A stretch of DNA of 64,000 nt, from assembly GCA_033182465.1 (NCBI GenBank), contig CP137318.1, positions 806,001 to 870,000 of the forward strand, in the 5' to 3' direction. This DNA comes from Sanghuangporus weigelae (Eukaryota > Basidiomycota > Agaricomycetes > Hymenochaetales > Hymenochaetaceae). Numbering within the stretch: position 1 is the stretch's first letter; each line of letters opens with the position of its first letter. A model generated the notes under the pieces. That model saw only the letters and a program-made list of their open reading frames with translations. It was not told the DNA's origin and did no database searches. A program made the translations under genes and the position numbers. Positions 10,065 to 22,320 of the stretch are shown here, piece by piece.

Positions 10065-11863
10065 TCAAGAAGTCCGTTTAACAACATGCTCTGCGAGTGC
10101 ATCCAGTGCGCTCCGCGCGTCGCTCTCGGGGAGGAGCTGTAATACCTCGCGCGCCTTGTCTGCGTGGACTTGTGCGAGTCCGCGTGTGCGCTCGACGCCT
10201 GAGGAGCGGCGGACGAGGTCTCTGGCCTGTGGGGAAAAACAGAAAATAAGCATAAGAGCGAGAAATTAGGATGATTTTAGAACGCTGGATTTCTGGAGAA
10301 TGATTTGACGTACCAGTTCGACGTCTCCTGCTTGTCCGAACTTGCGGCTTATGAGCGGACCCATGGCCGGATGCTCTTCCCATGCAAATAGTGCGGGGCC
10401 AGTTACGAGTCCTAATTGTAGATCCGCTCCGCCTGGTTTGCCTAATTGACTATCCACAGCTTCATAGTCCAGAACGTCATCTACAAGCTAAAAAATGAAA
10501 CCCAATAATTCATCATCTCCGACTTTCTGTAGAAAGGCGTAAGTCAAGAAAGAAAAAAACACACCTGGAAGGCAATCCCGATATTCCTCCCGTATGCATA
10601 TGCCACTTCCTTCCAAATCTCGCCTTCTCGTGCACCACCAAGGACTACAGCCGCGCGAACGCTCTTCGCGATGAGGCTCGCGGTTTTGAGGTACGATTTT
10701 TTTAGGTAGACGTTCCACATCTCTTGGCACATAGGTACCTCTAACGGTACCAACTCCTTTTCCTTGCCCTTTCCTTTGATATCTCCTTTCGACCCAAGAC
10801 CCAGACCGAGACCGAGTTCACCTAGCCCGACTTCGCTGAGCACACCGGCCTCTCCGCCGTTCACAGCCGACTGCATCTGCAGAATCTCGCCTTCGACCAA
10901 ATTCGCAATCACACCTGCAATGAGCTCCACACATTCCGACGAGCCTAGTCGGCTGAGCGCGGCGCTCGCACGCCCGAGCAGGAAATCTCCAGCGAGCACA
11001 GCGAGTTTGTTCCCAAATGCCGCAGGAGCAGATGCTACACCCCTCCGAAGCGCCGCACCATCTATCACATCATCATGCAATAGAGATGCAACGTGGATCA
11101 TCTCGACGATTTGGGCTAATCGCCGCTGTGTGGGTAGGAGTTGTGCAGGCGATGTTAATGCCGGCGTTTGTGTCGTCCTTGGTATTCCATGTCCATGTGT
11201 ATGTGGTGATGACGCGCTTGATTGATGAGAAGGCGTAGGAGGCGTGTATATTGGCCAGGGCGTGGGCACGCGAGGCGGTGGAAGCTCGAACGCACTCTCG
11301 AAGCTACGCGTGTGGTCCGGCATATTGGGATTCCAGTCGTTCAAGACATCCGGACGCGAAAGCGGGCTGTCCAACTCCTCCGCGCGCCCGCGCGCCCCCT
11401 CCTGCTCCGTAGCCCACCTCTTCTCGTCCCAATCTGCTCCCAACCCATTCGTCGCACGCGCAAAAAGCAAGACGAGCAAGGGTCTAATCTGCTTTGACGG
11501 CTGCAGAAAATAGTACTCCGCAATTTGAGTGAGAGAGGGGTGGGAAGACCCGAGCAAGTGGAGCAACGTCTTCCGTAGAGATGCAAGCTCAGGCGCGAGG
11601 TACTTGTATGGATCCACACGCGTAGCAGTACCAGTCACTTTGGTTTTCGTGGGTGAAGACGTGGCAGACTGAGCGCGACTGGGATTAATATTAATATCAG
11701 CATCTTGTATCGTACTTTCTGGGTCGTGCTTTGTTCGTGCAGCAAACGCGCTGGTGCATCGACGCGTGACGCGTACGCGTATCGAGGGCTGAGAAGCAAC
11801 GGAACGAGTTGGAACGCGAACACGGGACTCAGCCAACCGGAGATGAATCGTCCATAGCCGCAT
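10065..11863 (-). CDS. COQ1: Polyprenyl diphosphate synthase for ubiquinone side chain
   Basis: Makes the long prenyl chain of ubiquinone in mitochondria by adding isopentenyl diphosphate units. Both Asp-rich motifs are intact: LLHDDVIDGAALRRG and LVDDVLDYEAVDSQLGKPGG. Other family motifs are KQIRPLLVLLFA, LAVLAGDFLLGRASAAL, VEGEILQMQ and YLKKSYLKTASLIAKS. The C-terminus ends HVVKRTS. Two short introns near the 3' end lie between FQ and LVDDVLD and between GDVEL and ARDLVRR. The N-terminus MRLWTIHLRLAESRVRVPTRS is Arg-rich and lacks acidic residues apart from one Glu, as expected of a mitochondrial presequence. Compared with yeast Coq1 there is an insertion of roughly 100 residues (Pro/Ser/His-rich) before the first Asp motif and a Gly/Leu/Lys-rich loop (LGLGLGLGSKG) later. 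ATG 11863 is used; the open frame extends upstream to another region lacking similarity. Confidence 0.92.
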
Positions 11864-12364
11864 CTTCTTATCTAACAGTCTATAACCCCAGTATAGTCTT
11901 CCAGCTTGTTCCCTTCCCTCTTGCTGCCAGACAAAGGGAGGCCAAGTGCGAGGAGTAGCGGCGGGAGGTGGTGTCGGGAAGAGAGAGCTCGATTCCCTTA
12001 CGCAAACACTGCAAATGGGCGGCTCATTTTCCATTGGTTCTTTCTTTTTATTCACCCACGCTCAATACTCCCGGAAATTTCACCTGTTTTTCTCTTCGTC
12101 CCCACCATATGCATGACGCATGTGCAATTTCGGTACATGATACACAACCAGTACATTTTATATCCAAAAATATTCTGTACTCCAACAAGTAATTCAGTTT
12201 TCTCTTTTTCCCTTGCCTTGAAGAAAACACGTGACCCAGATATAGCCTTCCCAACGATGGATCCTTTTCCCTGAAATGAAATCCTTCCGATAACCAATGT
12301 TTTTTATGCAGCATCTCCTTCACCGACCAATTTATTCATAGGCGTTTGCAGAAGTTTCGAACTC
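11864..12364. other. Intergenic, COQ1 promoter side
   Basis: About 500 bases between two minus-strand genes. It should carry the COQ1 promoter and the 3' UTR of the upstream oxidase. An inverted CCAAT motif (CCATTGG) lies near 12032. No gene seen. Confidence 0.4.
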
Positions 12365-13852
12365 TCAGGCTTTATTCTGCAGGACACCTTCGAGTAATTC
12401 CGACGCGATCCTAGCTGAGCCCCACGACGACTGGACACCAAATCCACCATGTCTGCATCGTCCGGAACAAATCAGAATGGTCCACGATACGAACGAAGAA
12501 ACCAGGAAATACAAACCCATAGTTGTACACGAGAGGGACCTTCACCCCAGTCACCGTCTGAAGCGTGTCGGTCTCGAGTCGAATTCCACCCTTGCGCTGG
12601 GGACGTAGACCGCAGCCTTCCTCGACGATGATAGACTTTACGTCTTCGATTGTCGGCCTTTTGCTCTTGTCCTGTGCATACGTGGGTGAAAGTTCAGGAC
12701 AAAGTGCGAGTCCCCGTTCCAGGATGTTCTTGCTTGTAGCCTCGCGAGGCTTTGGCTCCCTTCAAGTGGATGAACGCCGGAAACCATCAGCGACTATCCG
12801 TTCTCAAATAAAGTGAAAAAAAAAAACATGCCAATCATTCGCGTCTCTCGTCCCTCCAACAATGACATCCCCACATCTCCTCGGGATGATATACGTCCAC
12901 AGATTCTTCCTAAAATCACTAATGGTCCTTCCGAACTGGATCCACGGCGCACGCAAGACGACCGTCTGGCCCCGCACAGGGAAGACATTCGAATCTTCCA
13001 CTCCGCCGAGATACCTTGCTTCAAGACCTGCGCATATAACGATTGCAGCAGGAGGTTTGCCGTCGGTGTATGCGCCCTCGGCGAGTTGCGCGATGTGTTG
13101 GATCCGATCGCGTTGAGTGCGTCCGCCGAGGGAACGGAACTTCTCGACGAGGTATAGGAGGTAAACCGGCATGTCGATTGTGAATGTGTTGAAGGTTATG
13201 CCAGCCGCCGCGCCGGGGATGAGCTCGTCTTCTTTTAAGCTCCTGAACTTTTCGCATCATATAGCGTCAGTCCATCGAAGTAAAATGAAAAAAGCACAAT
13301 TGCATACATTAGGCATGACTTCCAGGCAGTTCGCGAAGGGCAGTTTCTCCCCATAATACTCCGTCTGCGGAATCCGCAAGAAGGACTTTTCAGAATCCTT
13401 TCCCGGTTCGGACATCTCCCACATCACGTTGAACGTCTCGCGGTCGATCTCTGCAAAACGTACGAAAGAACTGAACATATATTCTGCAGGAGAATAACTG
13501 CATCAACCCTGACTAACTTTGTTGTTTCTCGTCTCCGTGCGCGAAGCTAACATGATGGGCTCCCTGTGAAATGCATTGGTTTCAAGGTCAGTTAACACGA
13601 CTCTACGGATATGAGGAAATGCAGAGAGCTTTAGTCACGTACAGCCCAAGGACTGGTATACCTTATATTCTTCTTATCATCCGGGAAAGTCTCTGCGACA
13701 ATCGTAACAGGATATCCTTTCTCCTGGATCTTCAACGCCGTCGAGAGGCCGACGACACCTGAGATTCATGTGCCCATCAGGGCTGTTTGAGACAATTCGG
13801 TTAGAAAAGATATTTCTTCCGTACCTGCACCCAGGACCACGACGGAGGACAT
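12365..13852 (-). CDS. D-amino-acid-oxidase family FAD enzyme
   Basis: Oxidative deamination of a D-amino acid (or D-aspartate) with FAD, giving keto acid, ammonia and H2O2. The FAD-binding start MSSVVVLGAGVVGLSTALKI is split by an intron after the first 28 coding bases. Family motifs follow: YTSPWAGAHH-like region, IVICAGLEARYLGG, VFPVRGQTVVLRAPW, WTYIIPRRCGDVIVGGTRD, CGLRPQRKGGIRLE and NYGHGGFGVQSSWGSA. The last motif is completed by an intron between NYG and HGGFG. An intron with a long T run at its 5' end separates DANDWH from PKPREATS. The product ends GVLQNKA, so it lacks the usual SKL-type peroxisomal signal of this family. D-amino-acid versus D-aspartate oxidase cannot be settled by eye. 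Confidence 0.88.
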
Positions 13853-14260
13853 GATAATCGCACACTGGTAGAACGAAACTAAACTGTCTTCAACAGATCC
13901 TTACAATCTTCCGTACTTATATGTATTTGCGAGTGGACGCCCCGAAGAGGTGTATCGGAAATCGCCCCCGTAACTCAACTCCGAGTCAGTTTGGCAGAGA
14001 TTTTCCGGTCAAGTGCTCGAGCCAAAAAATTATGTCGATCAGTTTGCTTATCGGACACATCAGTTAGACGCTCAGTAGGCGCCTACAATTTCCAATTTAC
14101 TGACACAAATAAAAACGATAAACTGACGGATATATTCACGAGACGCTCTGCAAAACAATAAAAATTTAATTTATTAAATATTTACAAATCAAATCAAAGC
14201 AACGAAATTTATTACAGAAACCTTCATGCTGTCTTCTATTCGTGAACTTAGGTCTCTTGA
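13853..14260. other. Intergenic, AT-rich
   Basis: About 400 bases between two minus-strand genes, with a markedly AT-rich core near 14155-14215. It likely holds the oxidase promoter and the 3' UTR of the Sec14-like gene. No gene seen. Confidence 0.4.
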
Positions 14261-15823
14261 TCAAACAGATACGACATTCTCCACAAAGACATGCGGTTCC
14301 TCCCGATGCTTCTCAACACCAATGTCGAGTTTTTCCACATTACCCGCAAGACCATCGGTATCTGGAGATTCTGGCGCCGAGACGGCAGTCTCTGAAGATG
14401 ACTCGGAAAAGCTAGATACAGAGGTAGAGATAAGATTATCTTGCTAAGTGATGAAATTGACGACTTACGCTCTCTTCCCTTGGGCTTTGGAGTCCGCTTC
14501 ATCTGCTTCATCCGTCTTTGAGGAATTAGGCCGATGCACTCGAGTACCATCAGGAGCTATACCACAATGCCTGAGCCAAAGAGAGTCAGCAGCGGAAGAT
14601 TTCTAGTTGTTGGAAGATAGAGCGGACGTACTCCACAATTTGCGACCAATAACTCTCAGGCTCGAACTCATATTCAAATTCTCCTCCGAAATCCGCATCG
14701 AGTTGCTCAACCGGTATGAGTTCTAGTAAGTCAGGATTGAAGCGAATCTTAATTACAGAGATATTAATAACGATCAATCAGTACATCGTCAAACGCAAAC
14801 GAATACTCACCTTGTCCCGAGTGACCGGGTCCAAAAACGGTGAGATGCCTTTGTAGAAGAAGGCGAGGATGCCGGGCATGTTGACAACGAGTCCACGGCC
14901 GAGCGTTTCGGGATAATGTCCCTGCAGGATGTGCAACACCTTCCGTGCGGTGCCAATCGAAGGATTCGTACGCAACGTTGTAGATTTGTAGTCTACAATG
15001 ATCGTAATCGATTCCACTCCGGAAGGCTGCATGTCCTTTGCTCGTTCTCTAATATTCACGTTACATTCGTTGAAAATAAGACATTTTGAGAGAGGTATAG
15101 GAAGAGACGTACAAACACCAGACGAGATGTCGCAGTTGACGAGGACTTTGCTCAGTGTTCTCTCTCCCCGGACGCATGTAGATGATAGGTCTTCCATCTT
15201 TATCGAATCCGTTCAATAATCTAGAGAAAACAAACGCAGGGGGATTAGAAATAGATTAGAATTAGAGTTTAGGAGTTTAGAATCGTCGATAGCCTGGAGC
15301 GTTCCAACCGACAACGCAACACAACATCAAGCATGATTAACCTACGTACATCTTGCCCGTCTCACTTTCAATCTTCACCTTTAAAAGGTTCTCAGTAAAA
15401 ACCAACGCAACCAAAAAAACCAAAGAGATGAATAAAGATAAAGACGTACTTCATCAGGAGGTATTAAATCCGGCTTGTACTCTCTCCGCCACTCCAAAGT
15501 AGCCTTGAGCCGCTTCTTCGCATCATCGAGCTTCCACTTCGCCGCGCGCATATAGCGAGGCACTGTATCGGGCTTCTCCAGCCATCTTTTCTCCCAGACG
15601 TGGTAATCGTCGCTCTCAGGCAGCTGCTGTTCCTTTGCGTACTATTTTAGATAGGGACGTTGTGGTGTGAATTGTTAGTCATGCGATCGTCCTGCCCGAA
15701 CGGCTATAGAAGGCGTACCTCTCGTAGACTCTCGATCTTCGCTATCTGCTCATCGGTATACGTCCATGGTTTGACAGCAGTCCTAGCTGCGGGCGTACGA
15801 TGAACCTTGTGCGTTCTAGACAT
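14261..15823 (-). CDS. Sec14-like CRAL-TRIO lipid-transfer protein
   Basis: Predicted phosphatidylinositol or phospholipid exchange protein. Start MSRTHKVHRTPAARTAVKPW. A CRAL-TRIO N-terminal helical domain includes RYMRAAKWKLDDAKKRL and TLEWRREYKPDLIPPDEV. The lipid-binding lobe includes GRPIIYMRPGRENT, VESITIIVDYKS, ARKVLHILQGHYPETLGR, VVNMPGILAFFYKGISPFLDP and IRFNPDLLELIP. A less conserved tail follows: YEFEPESYWSQIVE, then HCGIAPDGTRVHRP and an acidic, Ser-rich end VFVENVVSV. At least six introns are apparent, including one before IRFNP and one between GKRA and FSESS. It is related to the fungal CRAL-TRIO proteins of the Sfh/PDR16 group rather than a compact Sec14; the exact ortholog is unclear. 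Confidence 0.85.
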
Positions 15824-16541
15824 GCTACCAAACGTGCGTACGTCTTGAACGTGTGAGTGAGAGTTTCAAGAGACCACCGGCTTGATGACATATTTCCCTC
15901 AGGCTCAGGACTTCGTGCTGATCTGATGCGCCCGTGTTGTGTCCGATCGGATAAATCGCGGTCAGCACGTCTTACCCAATCATTTCACCGACTTCTATCA
16001 TGCATGTTATATGATTGCTATTAATATTATATTTTCCCCCAAGTTTGCGTGAACGCCTTATACAACAACTACTATCAATACTATAGAGCGAATGAATGAA
16101 TGATATGAGAGTGAAAAAGATAGCGGGAAAGAGAGGAGCTGGACAAAGAAAGAGGCATCGCTGTCGTCGAAATGAGCGTAAATTGCAAGAGACTACCCTG
16201 CAACAAAATAGGGTGGCAAGATGGATGGATGGAAGTTCGAGACATATGAGCTATGAAAAGCGGCAAGAGTAATAAAAGAATGCAAGGTATGAAAGCAGCA
16301 CGGCACAAAGAGTAAAGAGCAAAAAAAAGGATGACCAAGAAGAGAAAGCCGAATGAATAGAGCAAGGAATGAAGAAGTAGATGAAGTTGTAGTAAATGCA
16401 AATGATGATAATGATAGTACTGTTTGCATGAATTGCTGTCCCAGAATTATACTGTAGTATCGTTTGCTATGATGAAGTCCAGCAATGAAATGTTCTCCAA
16501 AGCATGTGTGTTTTACGGAGTTGGAGTTAAAATGGAATGAT
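15824..16541. other. Intergenic region, Sec14-like promoter
   Basis: A gap of 718 bases between two minus-strand genes. It holds the presumed promoter of the Sec14-like gene and the 3' UTR of the Ser-rich gene. A short GAAT tandem run lies near 16087-16100. No supportable gene. Confidence 0.45.
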
Positions 16542-19500
16542 TTACGTGCCGACTTTCCAACTAGAGGGCGGGCCTCTGCTATGTCGGTGCTGAGCCGGTA
16601 GCGGTGTGTTTGACGGAGCTGTCCTTGTCCGCGGACGAGGAGCATCTCGAGAGGAAGGTGCCGAGCTCCGAGGTATATTCCCAGTCGACTCTGCTCTTGG
16701 GTAGGAGCTCGGGAAACCAATCACACTAGCGGATCCTCCTCCGCCGGTATTCCTCATCTGCTGGTTGGGCATCTGTGATCGTCGAGTCGAAGGCCCGAAA
16801 GCATCGCCGTATACACTCGCCGCTCCCCAGCCAGCTTCGCTCATTCCGCCGGCATTTCCGGCATACATCGAGCGCGGAGCAGGAGGGAACATCGGAGCCG
16901 AGTTCCACATATTATTCATGCCTCCCATTCCATATCCTCCCATACCCATGCTCGAGCCCATCCCCATCCCCATGGCATGCCCAGGAGCGGTAAAAGCACT
17001 GACACTTGAACCACGCTCCCATTCGTCCGCTGCAGCTACCATAGCTTGCTGAGCCACCGCGTACTGATATGCCTGTTTGGCGATCTGCATAGCTTGTCGG
17101 TGAGCCGCGAGGAAGGCAGCGTCTGCCCCAGGAGGTGGAGGTGATACCATGAATTGCGCTGGGTTCGGGCCCATACCCATGCTCATACCTGGCATACCAT
17201 TCAAAGGAGTCATAGCGGACATGCCTCCCACCATAGGCGTGCTCACCCCCTGTTGTTGCCATCTCATCTGCATCATACTATTGAAGTCCATGCCAGTACC
17301 ACCTCCTATATTCAGTGGAGGTAATCGAAGAGCCATCGTCGGATCTTCATTGTCATCGTCAGTTTCAAGCGGACCACGTCCGTTGATGACGTTGGCAAGC
17401 TATGAAACGAGTAAAACCGTAAATATTCAGAGCCGAATATACAGAAGGAAAGACAAACCTCGATGGCAGCCTTTGCCTCGCTCCGCCTCCTCTCACGAAG
17501 TCTGCTCTCGCGCTCTTCTAGCGCGGCTTGAGTCTGGATTTTCGGCTGACCAAGACCAGACTTCCGTCCTCGGACAGTCTCGTCTTTGTCAACTTCCAGT
17601 GGCTCCTGGAAGCTCACACTTACGCGTTTTAAGTTACCACGACCGCCCTTCATAGCGCTTGGCGGGATGGTCCCAACAGAACTACTGGCTGGACTATCAC
17701 CGGTTCCTCGCACGTCAGGGCTGAAGTAATCGCTGCCGTCCATAGGCGTGAGGGGAGCCTTCCCATTTGACGAACCGCCAGTTGAGCTAGCAGGGCTTTC
17801 TTGACGCTTCCCACCCATCATAAATGATCGTTGAGGAGGCGACTTCTGCATTGCTGGCACCGCACGCGAGGCAGAAGACGATGCTGACGTCGAAGAGCCA
17901 GATACAGAACTTCCATTCTGAGGCGATGCCACGAGAGGCTTCGTGACAAGAGGTGGAATGCTATTTTGGGGACGTGACGTAACGGTGAATGTCGACGAAG
18001 ACGACTGGCGGCGATGTGAGACTTTGGGGGATTGAGTGGAAGCATTTTGAGGAAGATCATTGGTAGATCCAAACGACGGCGGGCTGGTTGCAGACTTTTG
18101 GGGTCTAGATACCACTCTGAACCCTGTATCACGTTCGACGCGGTCCTTCACGGGCACCGGGCACAGTTCGCTAGCTTTGCTCTGAGAGCTGTCCAGAATC
18201 TCAGATAAAGCAGAAACTGACGCGCGTCTCGCACCAGTTGTAACGGGCCTAAGCGACTCGAGACGTGGCGGCGCCATGATTGTAGTAGTGGATGCGGGTG
18301 AATCTGGCTTGGCGGAATCCGCAAAGGACAGTTTAGGGGTCGCCTTCGTATGGCTTGACAGATTAGCCTCACTTCGCGAAGCAGAACTGCTCCGATGGCC
18401 CTTCAGTCCGGCTGCCGTCGTTAGCTGCGACAGTCTGCTATTGATATCCGTTGGACTGATCAATGTCTTCCTTCCTTTTGGTAGTTCGGCTCCGCTGTCA
18501 TCTTTGAGAGGTTTACCACTTAGTGGATTGCTCTTCATATTCAAGTCAATCAGAGGCTTCCGTGGTAGCGTAGATGACCCGTCACTTCTTTGTGAAAAGG
18601 CGCTGCCTGGTCGCTTTGGGACCTTCAAGGCTGAGAGAGGAGCATCTTCATCAGAAGAATCGCTCTCAGAGCTAGACTCTGACGTATCGCTATCGCCGCC
18701 GCCACGTTGTCGTTGAGCAGCTGCAGCAGCACGTTCTAATTAAAAGACAAACACCGACGTAAGAATGGAAGGCTCATAAGATATTAAGAAAACTAGTCAT
18801 GAGGTTTCCAGATATGAAAACGCACCGCGTCTGTTGGCATCAGCAACGGCGCTCGCTCGTTGCGCGGCCGCGCTCGGACTGAGTTCACTGGTAGAATAGC
18901 TAGCTCTTTGTCGCCTATACAGGCTGAATGAACGCGTTCCCACAGTTGCTTCTGCCGGCTTCGGGAATGCAGAAGGTGGAGGGCCTCGCGATGGTGAAGC
19001 TGAGGCGTGCGAAGAACGATTGGACGTATCATGTCCAACTTCAGAACGTGTAGAAGGCATTTGCTGGTGATGAGAATAGTCGGTTGTACGAGTAGCTCCG
19101 TGCCCTAAATCAGAACGTGCCCCGTAACTACGTTTCGTTATGGTGCGCTGGCGACTCAGACGGGAGCGAGAACGGGAAGGCGTGCCGTCGTCCGAGTCAG
19201 ATTCCTCAGATGAACTAGTTTCTGAAGAAGACGATATTACTATAGACTTCCTCAAAGGCTTTGGTTGACCTCCACGACCCGGAGTGGGTGAGGGCGAAGC
19301 AGTCGGCCGGCCGGCACGAAGTGGTCTTGGCGGCACGACGTCCGAAATTGTTGAATTAGCTACAGAGACTGGGCGAATTGTCGGACTCGGTGAGCCAGTC
19401 GCTAAATTTGTACTGCTTCTGCGAGCCTGTGCTTCCCGGAAAGCCGCCACAGAAATGCGCTGAGAAGAATCCGTGGAAGCCACGCTGGCGCCTCGCGGAC

Positions 19501-20191
19501 GAGCTGGAGGGACCAATGACGATGAAGATGGAGATTGTACAGGGCTGCGTTTTGTCGAAGACTCGGACCCAGATTCAGGCAGGACATGGCGGAAAGACTT
19601 GAGGTTAAACGAAGCGTCCGGGAGGGGAGGGAGAACGAGTGAGTCTGGGTCTGGCTTTGGTGGCTTCGACTTTTTGCGCTCTCGCCAGCTAAATAGACCG
19701 CCATTAGACTTGCGCTCATTAGAGGAGTTCGGTTTCTGCAGAGGAGCAGGTTGAGGCCGGGCATTTGAGTCCGGACGGGGAAGGGTCGGCGTGGAAGGGG
19801 ACTCGCGGAGAGAGGGAAAGACAGAGGATTGGAGTGAAGGAGAGTCGAAAGAGGTATCGATACTTAAAGAGAGCTTGTCCGACGAAAAGTTGAAGCTTTT
19901 CCTTGGTTGGTCGAGAGGGCGCGTCAGTGGACTTGAGCTTGGAGTGGATGACTTCTTCTTGGAAAAGGGAAGTCTAATTTTCTTGGAAGACGCGGCCGAG
20001 ACGAAGCTCGCAGATGAAGAGGCATAGCCATCATCACCATTCCCTGCGCTGAGACCTGAGCGAGGAGGGAGGACGTAGCTCTCAGAGGATGCGGCGTCAT
20101 CGGCTTGGGGAGCCTGGGGCGATGTCGAGCCAGCCTGAGAGCTGGTAGAAGTCTTGGACTTGCCCTTCTTGAAGAAGCCAAGGATTGCCAT
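16542..20191 (-). CDS. Large Ser/Pro-rich disordered protein, function unknown
   Basis: I do not recognise this family. Three exons (about 18825-20191, 17461-18736 and 16542-17400) join in frame to about 1,165 residues. The start MAILGFFKKGKSKTS has a short hydrophobic-basic head. Most of the protein is low-complexity Ser/Pro/Arg, with acidic Ser clusters (SSSETSSSEESDSDDG, SESSSESDSSDEDAP) and RS stretches. A conserved-looking helical, charged segment lies near the third exon junction: ALEERESRLRERRRSEAKA, then LANVINGRGPLETDDD. The C-terminal part is Met/Gly/Pro-rich (GMSMGMGPNPAQF, GMGMGSSMGMGGYGMGG) and ends WKVGT. It may be a scaffold or phosphoprotein, but that is only inferred from composition. 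An in-frame ATG at 20224 would add eleven residues. Confidence 0.75.
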
Positions 20192-20911
20192 GTAGACGAC
20201 AGCAGCGACGACCGACTCACGCAATACTTTTGAGTGGCGGACGTCGACTGCTGCGACGGGACGGAGTGGATGGATGATGAGGGAGAAGAAGAGTAATAAA
20301 CGCGTTTAGTGACTGGCCCTGAAGCAACAACAATCCATGAGTGACGGCTATCCTTTTCGGGTATGATCTGATCGAAAATAGTTCTTCGGATGTTTACACA
20401 TGGCGCCACAACTTCCTTCTCCCATCCTCTATTCATCATAACTACCCCTTCAGCTCAATATCATACAGTGCATTACTCTGTCAACGGCTCGTAACCAGTT
20501 GGTCTATTCGTTATGTTATGGAACGACATGGAGAATAACACGTGTATACGTCATATGCATCATTTATTTTCTTTCTGGAATCACCATCCGTGGTAGACGT
20601 ATACCAATATTAATATGAGTATCGTCAATCTTGTATTTTGTAGTGTTGAGAATGAGGATGGATTCAAGAGTTGGGAAATGCGGTCAGCCGATAGTTCATT
20701 CATTGACCGGTTATCCACCCGTAGCTATTTGCAATTTGCCTGTAGACTAGACTCGCCACTGGAATTTAGTGCCACTACATGACGTCAGCGTAGTATATAT
20801 ACAATATGCAAGTTTTGATTGATATTCAGCCGACACTTCACTTTATGCCCGCATACAGGGTAGGAACATCGTCCGAACGAATCAAATCCCCGTAAATCGA
20901 TTGTCGAACAA
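20192..20911. other. Intergenic region, Ser-rich gene promoter
   Basis: A gap of 720 bases between two minus-strand genes. A TATATATA-like run (tagtatatatacaat) near 20790 sits in the likely 3' flank of riboflavin synthase. No gene recognised. Confidence 0.4.
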
Positions 20912-21765
20912 CTACGGGACACCCTTCTCCTTCAAGGTTTCGTCCACAACTCTTTTTATCATCGCCTTTATTCCGATATTCCCTTCGTCACTACCGCCGA
21001 GAGCAGCAATGACACTCTTCTCTACGTACTTCCCTATCATATCAACCTCAATGTTCACTTTCTCGCCAACCTGTTTGAGTCCGACCGTAGTCCGTTCACG
21101 CGTATGCTGGATGAGCATAACGCCGAACGTACGCGCAGCGTCATCAACTTGTGTAATTGTAAGCGAAGTTCCATCGATTGCGACATATCCCTTTGAAATG
21201 AGATACTGCTGGACGGATGGGATGGAAGGAGTGGGAGGTGCGAGCTCGAAGAGTACGCGAACGGAATCTCCGTCTGGAGTTCGAGAGACGATCGTAGCCG
21301 TCGTATCGACGTGCGCTTGGACGAAGTGTCCGCCGAAACGTACATGTGCACCCATAGCTCGTTCGAGATTTACTGAGTGTCCGACTTTCCTATCTCCTAT
21401 CTCATAGGAAGTGTACATTGTGTGATCAGAATGCATTCATACACGGAGGGGTTTGCGCACCTAGGTCTGTCCGACTGAGCGTTTCATTCGCTAACCAGAC
21501 TTCAAACCAGCCCCCATCCTTTGCTTCTGAGGGATCAAATGCTGTGACAGTGAGACAAGCACCGTTGACTGCGATAGAGTCGCCAATATGACAGTCTCCC
21601 AGTATTGGCGCAGCGTTCCCGATGGTCAATGTGCATCCGCCTTCATCGCGTTTGATGCTGGTTACGCGTCCAAGATGTTCCACCTGTTTGTTATCCAAGG
21701 TAAGTAAGGTGAGGATTGTAAAAGGCGATAAAAGGCGAAAGGGTACAGACCAGACCAGTGAACAT
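20912..21765 (-). CDS. RIB5: Riboflavin synthase, alpha chain
   Basis: Converts two 6,7-dimethyl-8-ribityllumazine molecules to riboflavin plus a pyrimidinedione, the last step of vitamin B2 synthesis. Two tandem lumazine-binding barrels are visible. Barrel 1 has the diagnostic MFTGLVEHLGRV start and then GDSIAVNGACLTVTAF and WLANETLSRTDLG. Barrel 2 has VGHSVNLERAM, GHFVQAHVDTTATI, GYVAIDGTSLTIT and GVMLIQHTRERTTVG. The first coding exon is only 15 bases (MFTGL), followed by a GT intron and then GTGGAACATC. A second intron splits the Gly of DLGDRKVG. The C-terminus ends TLKEKGVP. It is next to the divergent TAF2 gene; they share about 555 bases of promoter space. Confidence 0.96.
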
Positions 21766-22320
21766 GATATAGAAGTCAAGTCAGGAGGTTCCTTGGGGTA
21801 GGCAAATCATGAGCAGTGAAGGTGAATCACGATATTATCAAGTCATGCGTTGGCCAGGAAGTACAGCAAATATTCGGAAATTAAATTATCTTCTCGTCCC
21901 AATGCCATTCATTTACAAGAAGTTAATAACAGAAAAACGAAACATTAATGAAAGGACAAGGAAAATAATGCTTTAATTTCAACGATTTCAAGAGAAGGAA
22001 AGCGGCACGTGCCGTATATAGTAACTTCGGCTTACTAAGCTCAAGGAACTCCGCGTCACTCTCTTGTCACATCACAACTCTTCCTCCATAGAGCCACGCC
22101 CATCTCGTCCAGGGATACTCAGCTGCGTCTGGCTCTACGATATCGGCGACAAATCGTGTCTACAACTTAGGCCTCGCTTGCAATACACGAAATTATACGC
22201 TTTCTGTGGCTTGCTTTGGGCGTTCTCGTCAACCAGCGAAAGAAAGAAATAGCCAGTAAACTCCTCAGTCGAACAACAAACAAGTAGATTCTTCCCAAAC
22301 GCGTCTTATGCAGCGCGAAC
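21766..22320. other. Bidirectional promoter region, RIB5 / TAF2
   Basis: A gap of 555 bases between divergent starts. AT-rich on the RIB5 side. No clear TATA box; no gene seen. Confidence 0.45.

Noticed and set aside
12804-13172. Separate small gene with a C-terminal phenylalanine/histidine tail
   Set aside because: It is one exon of the oxidase; the tail is intron sequence with a T run.
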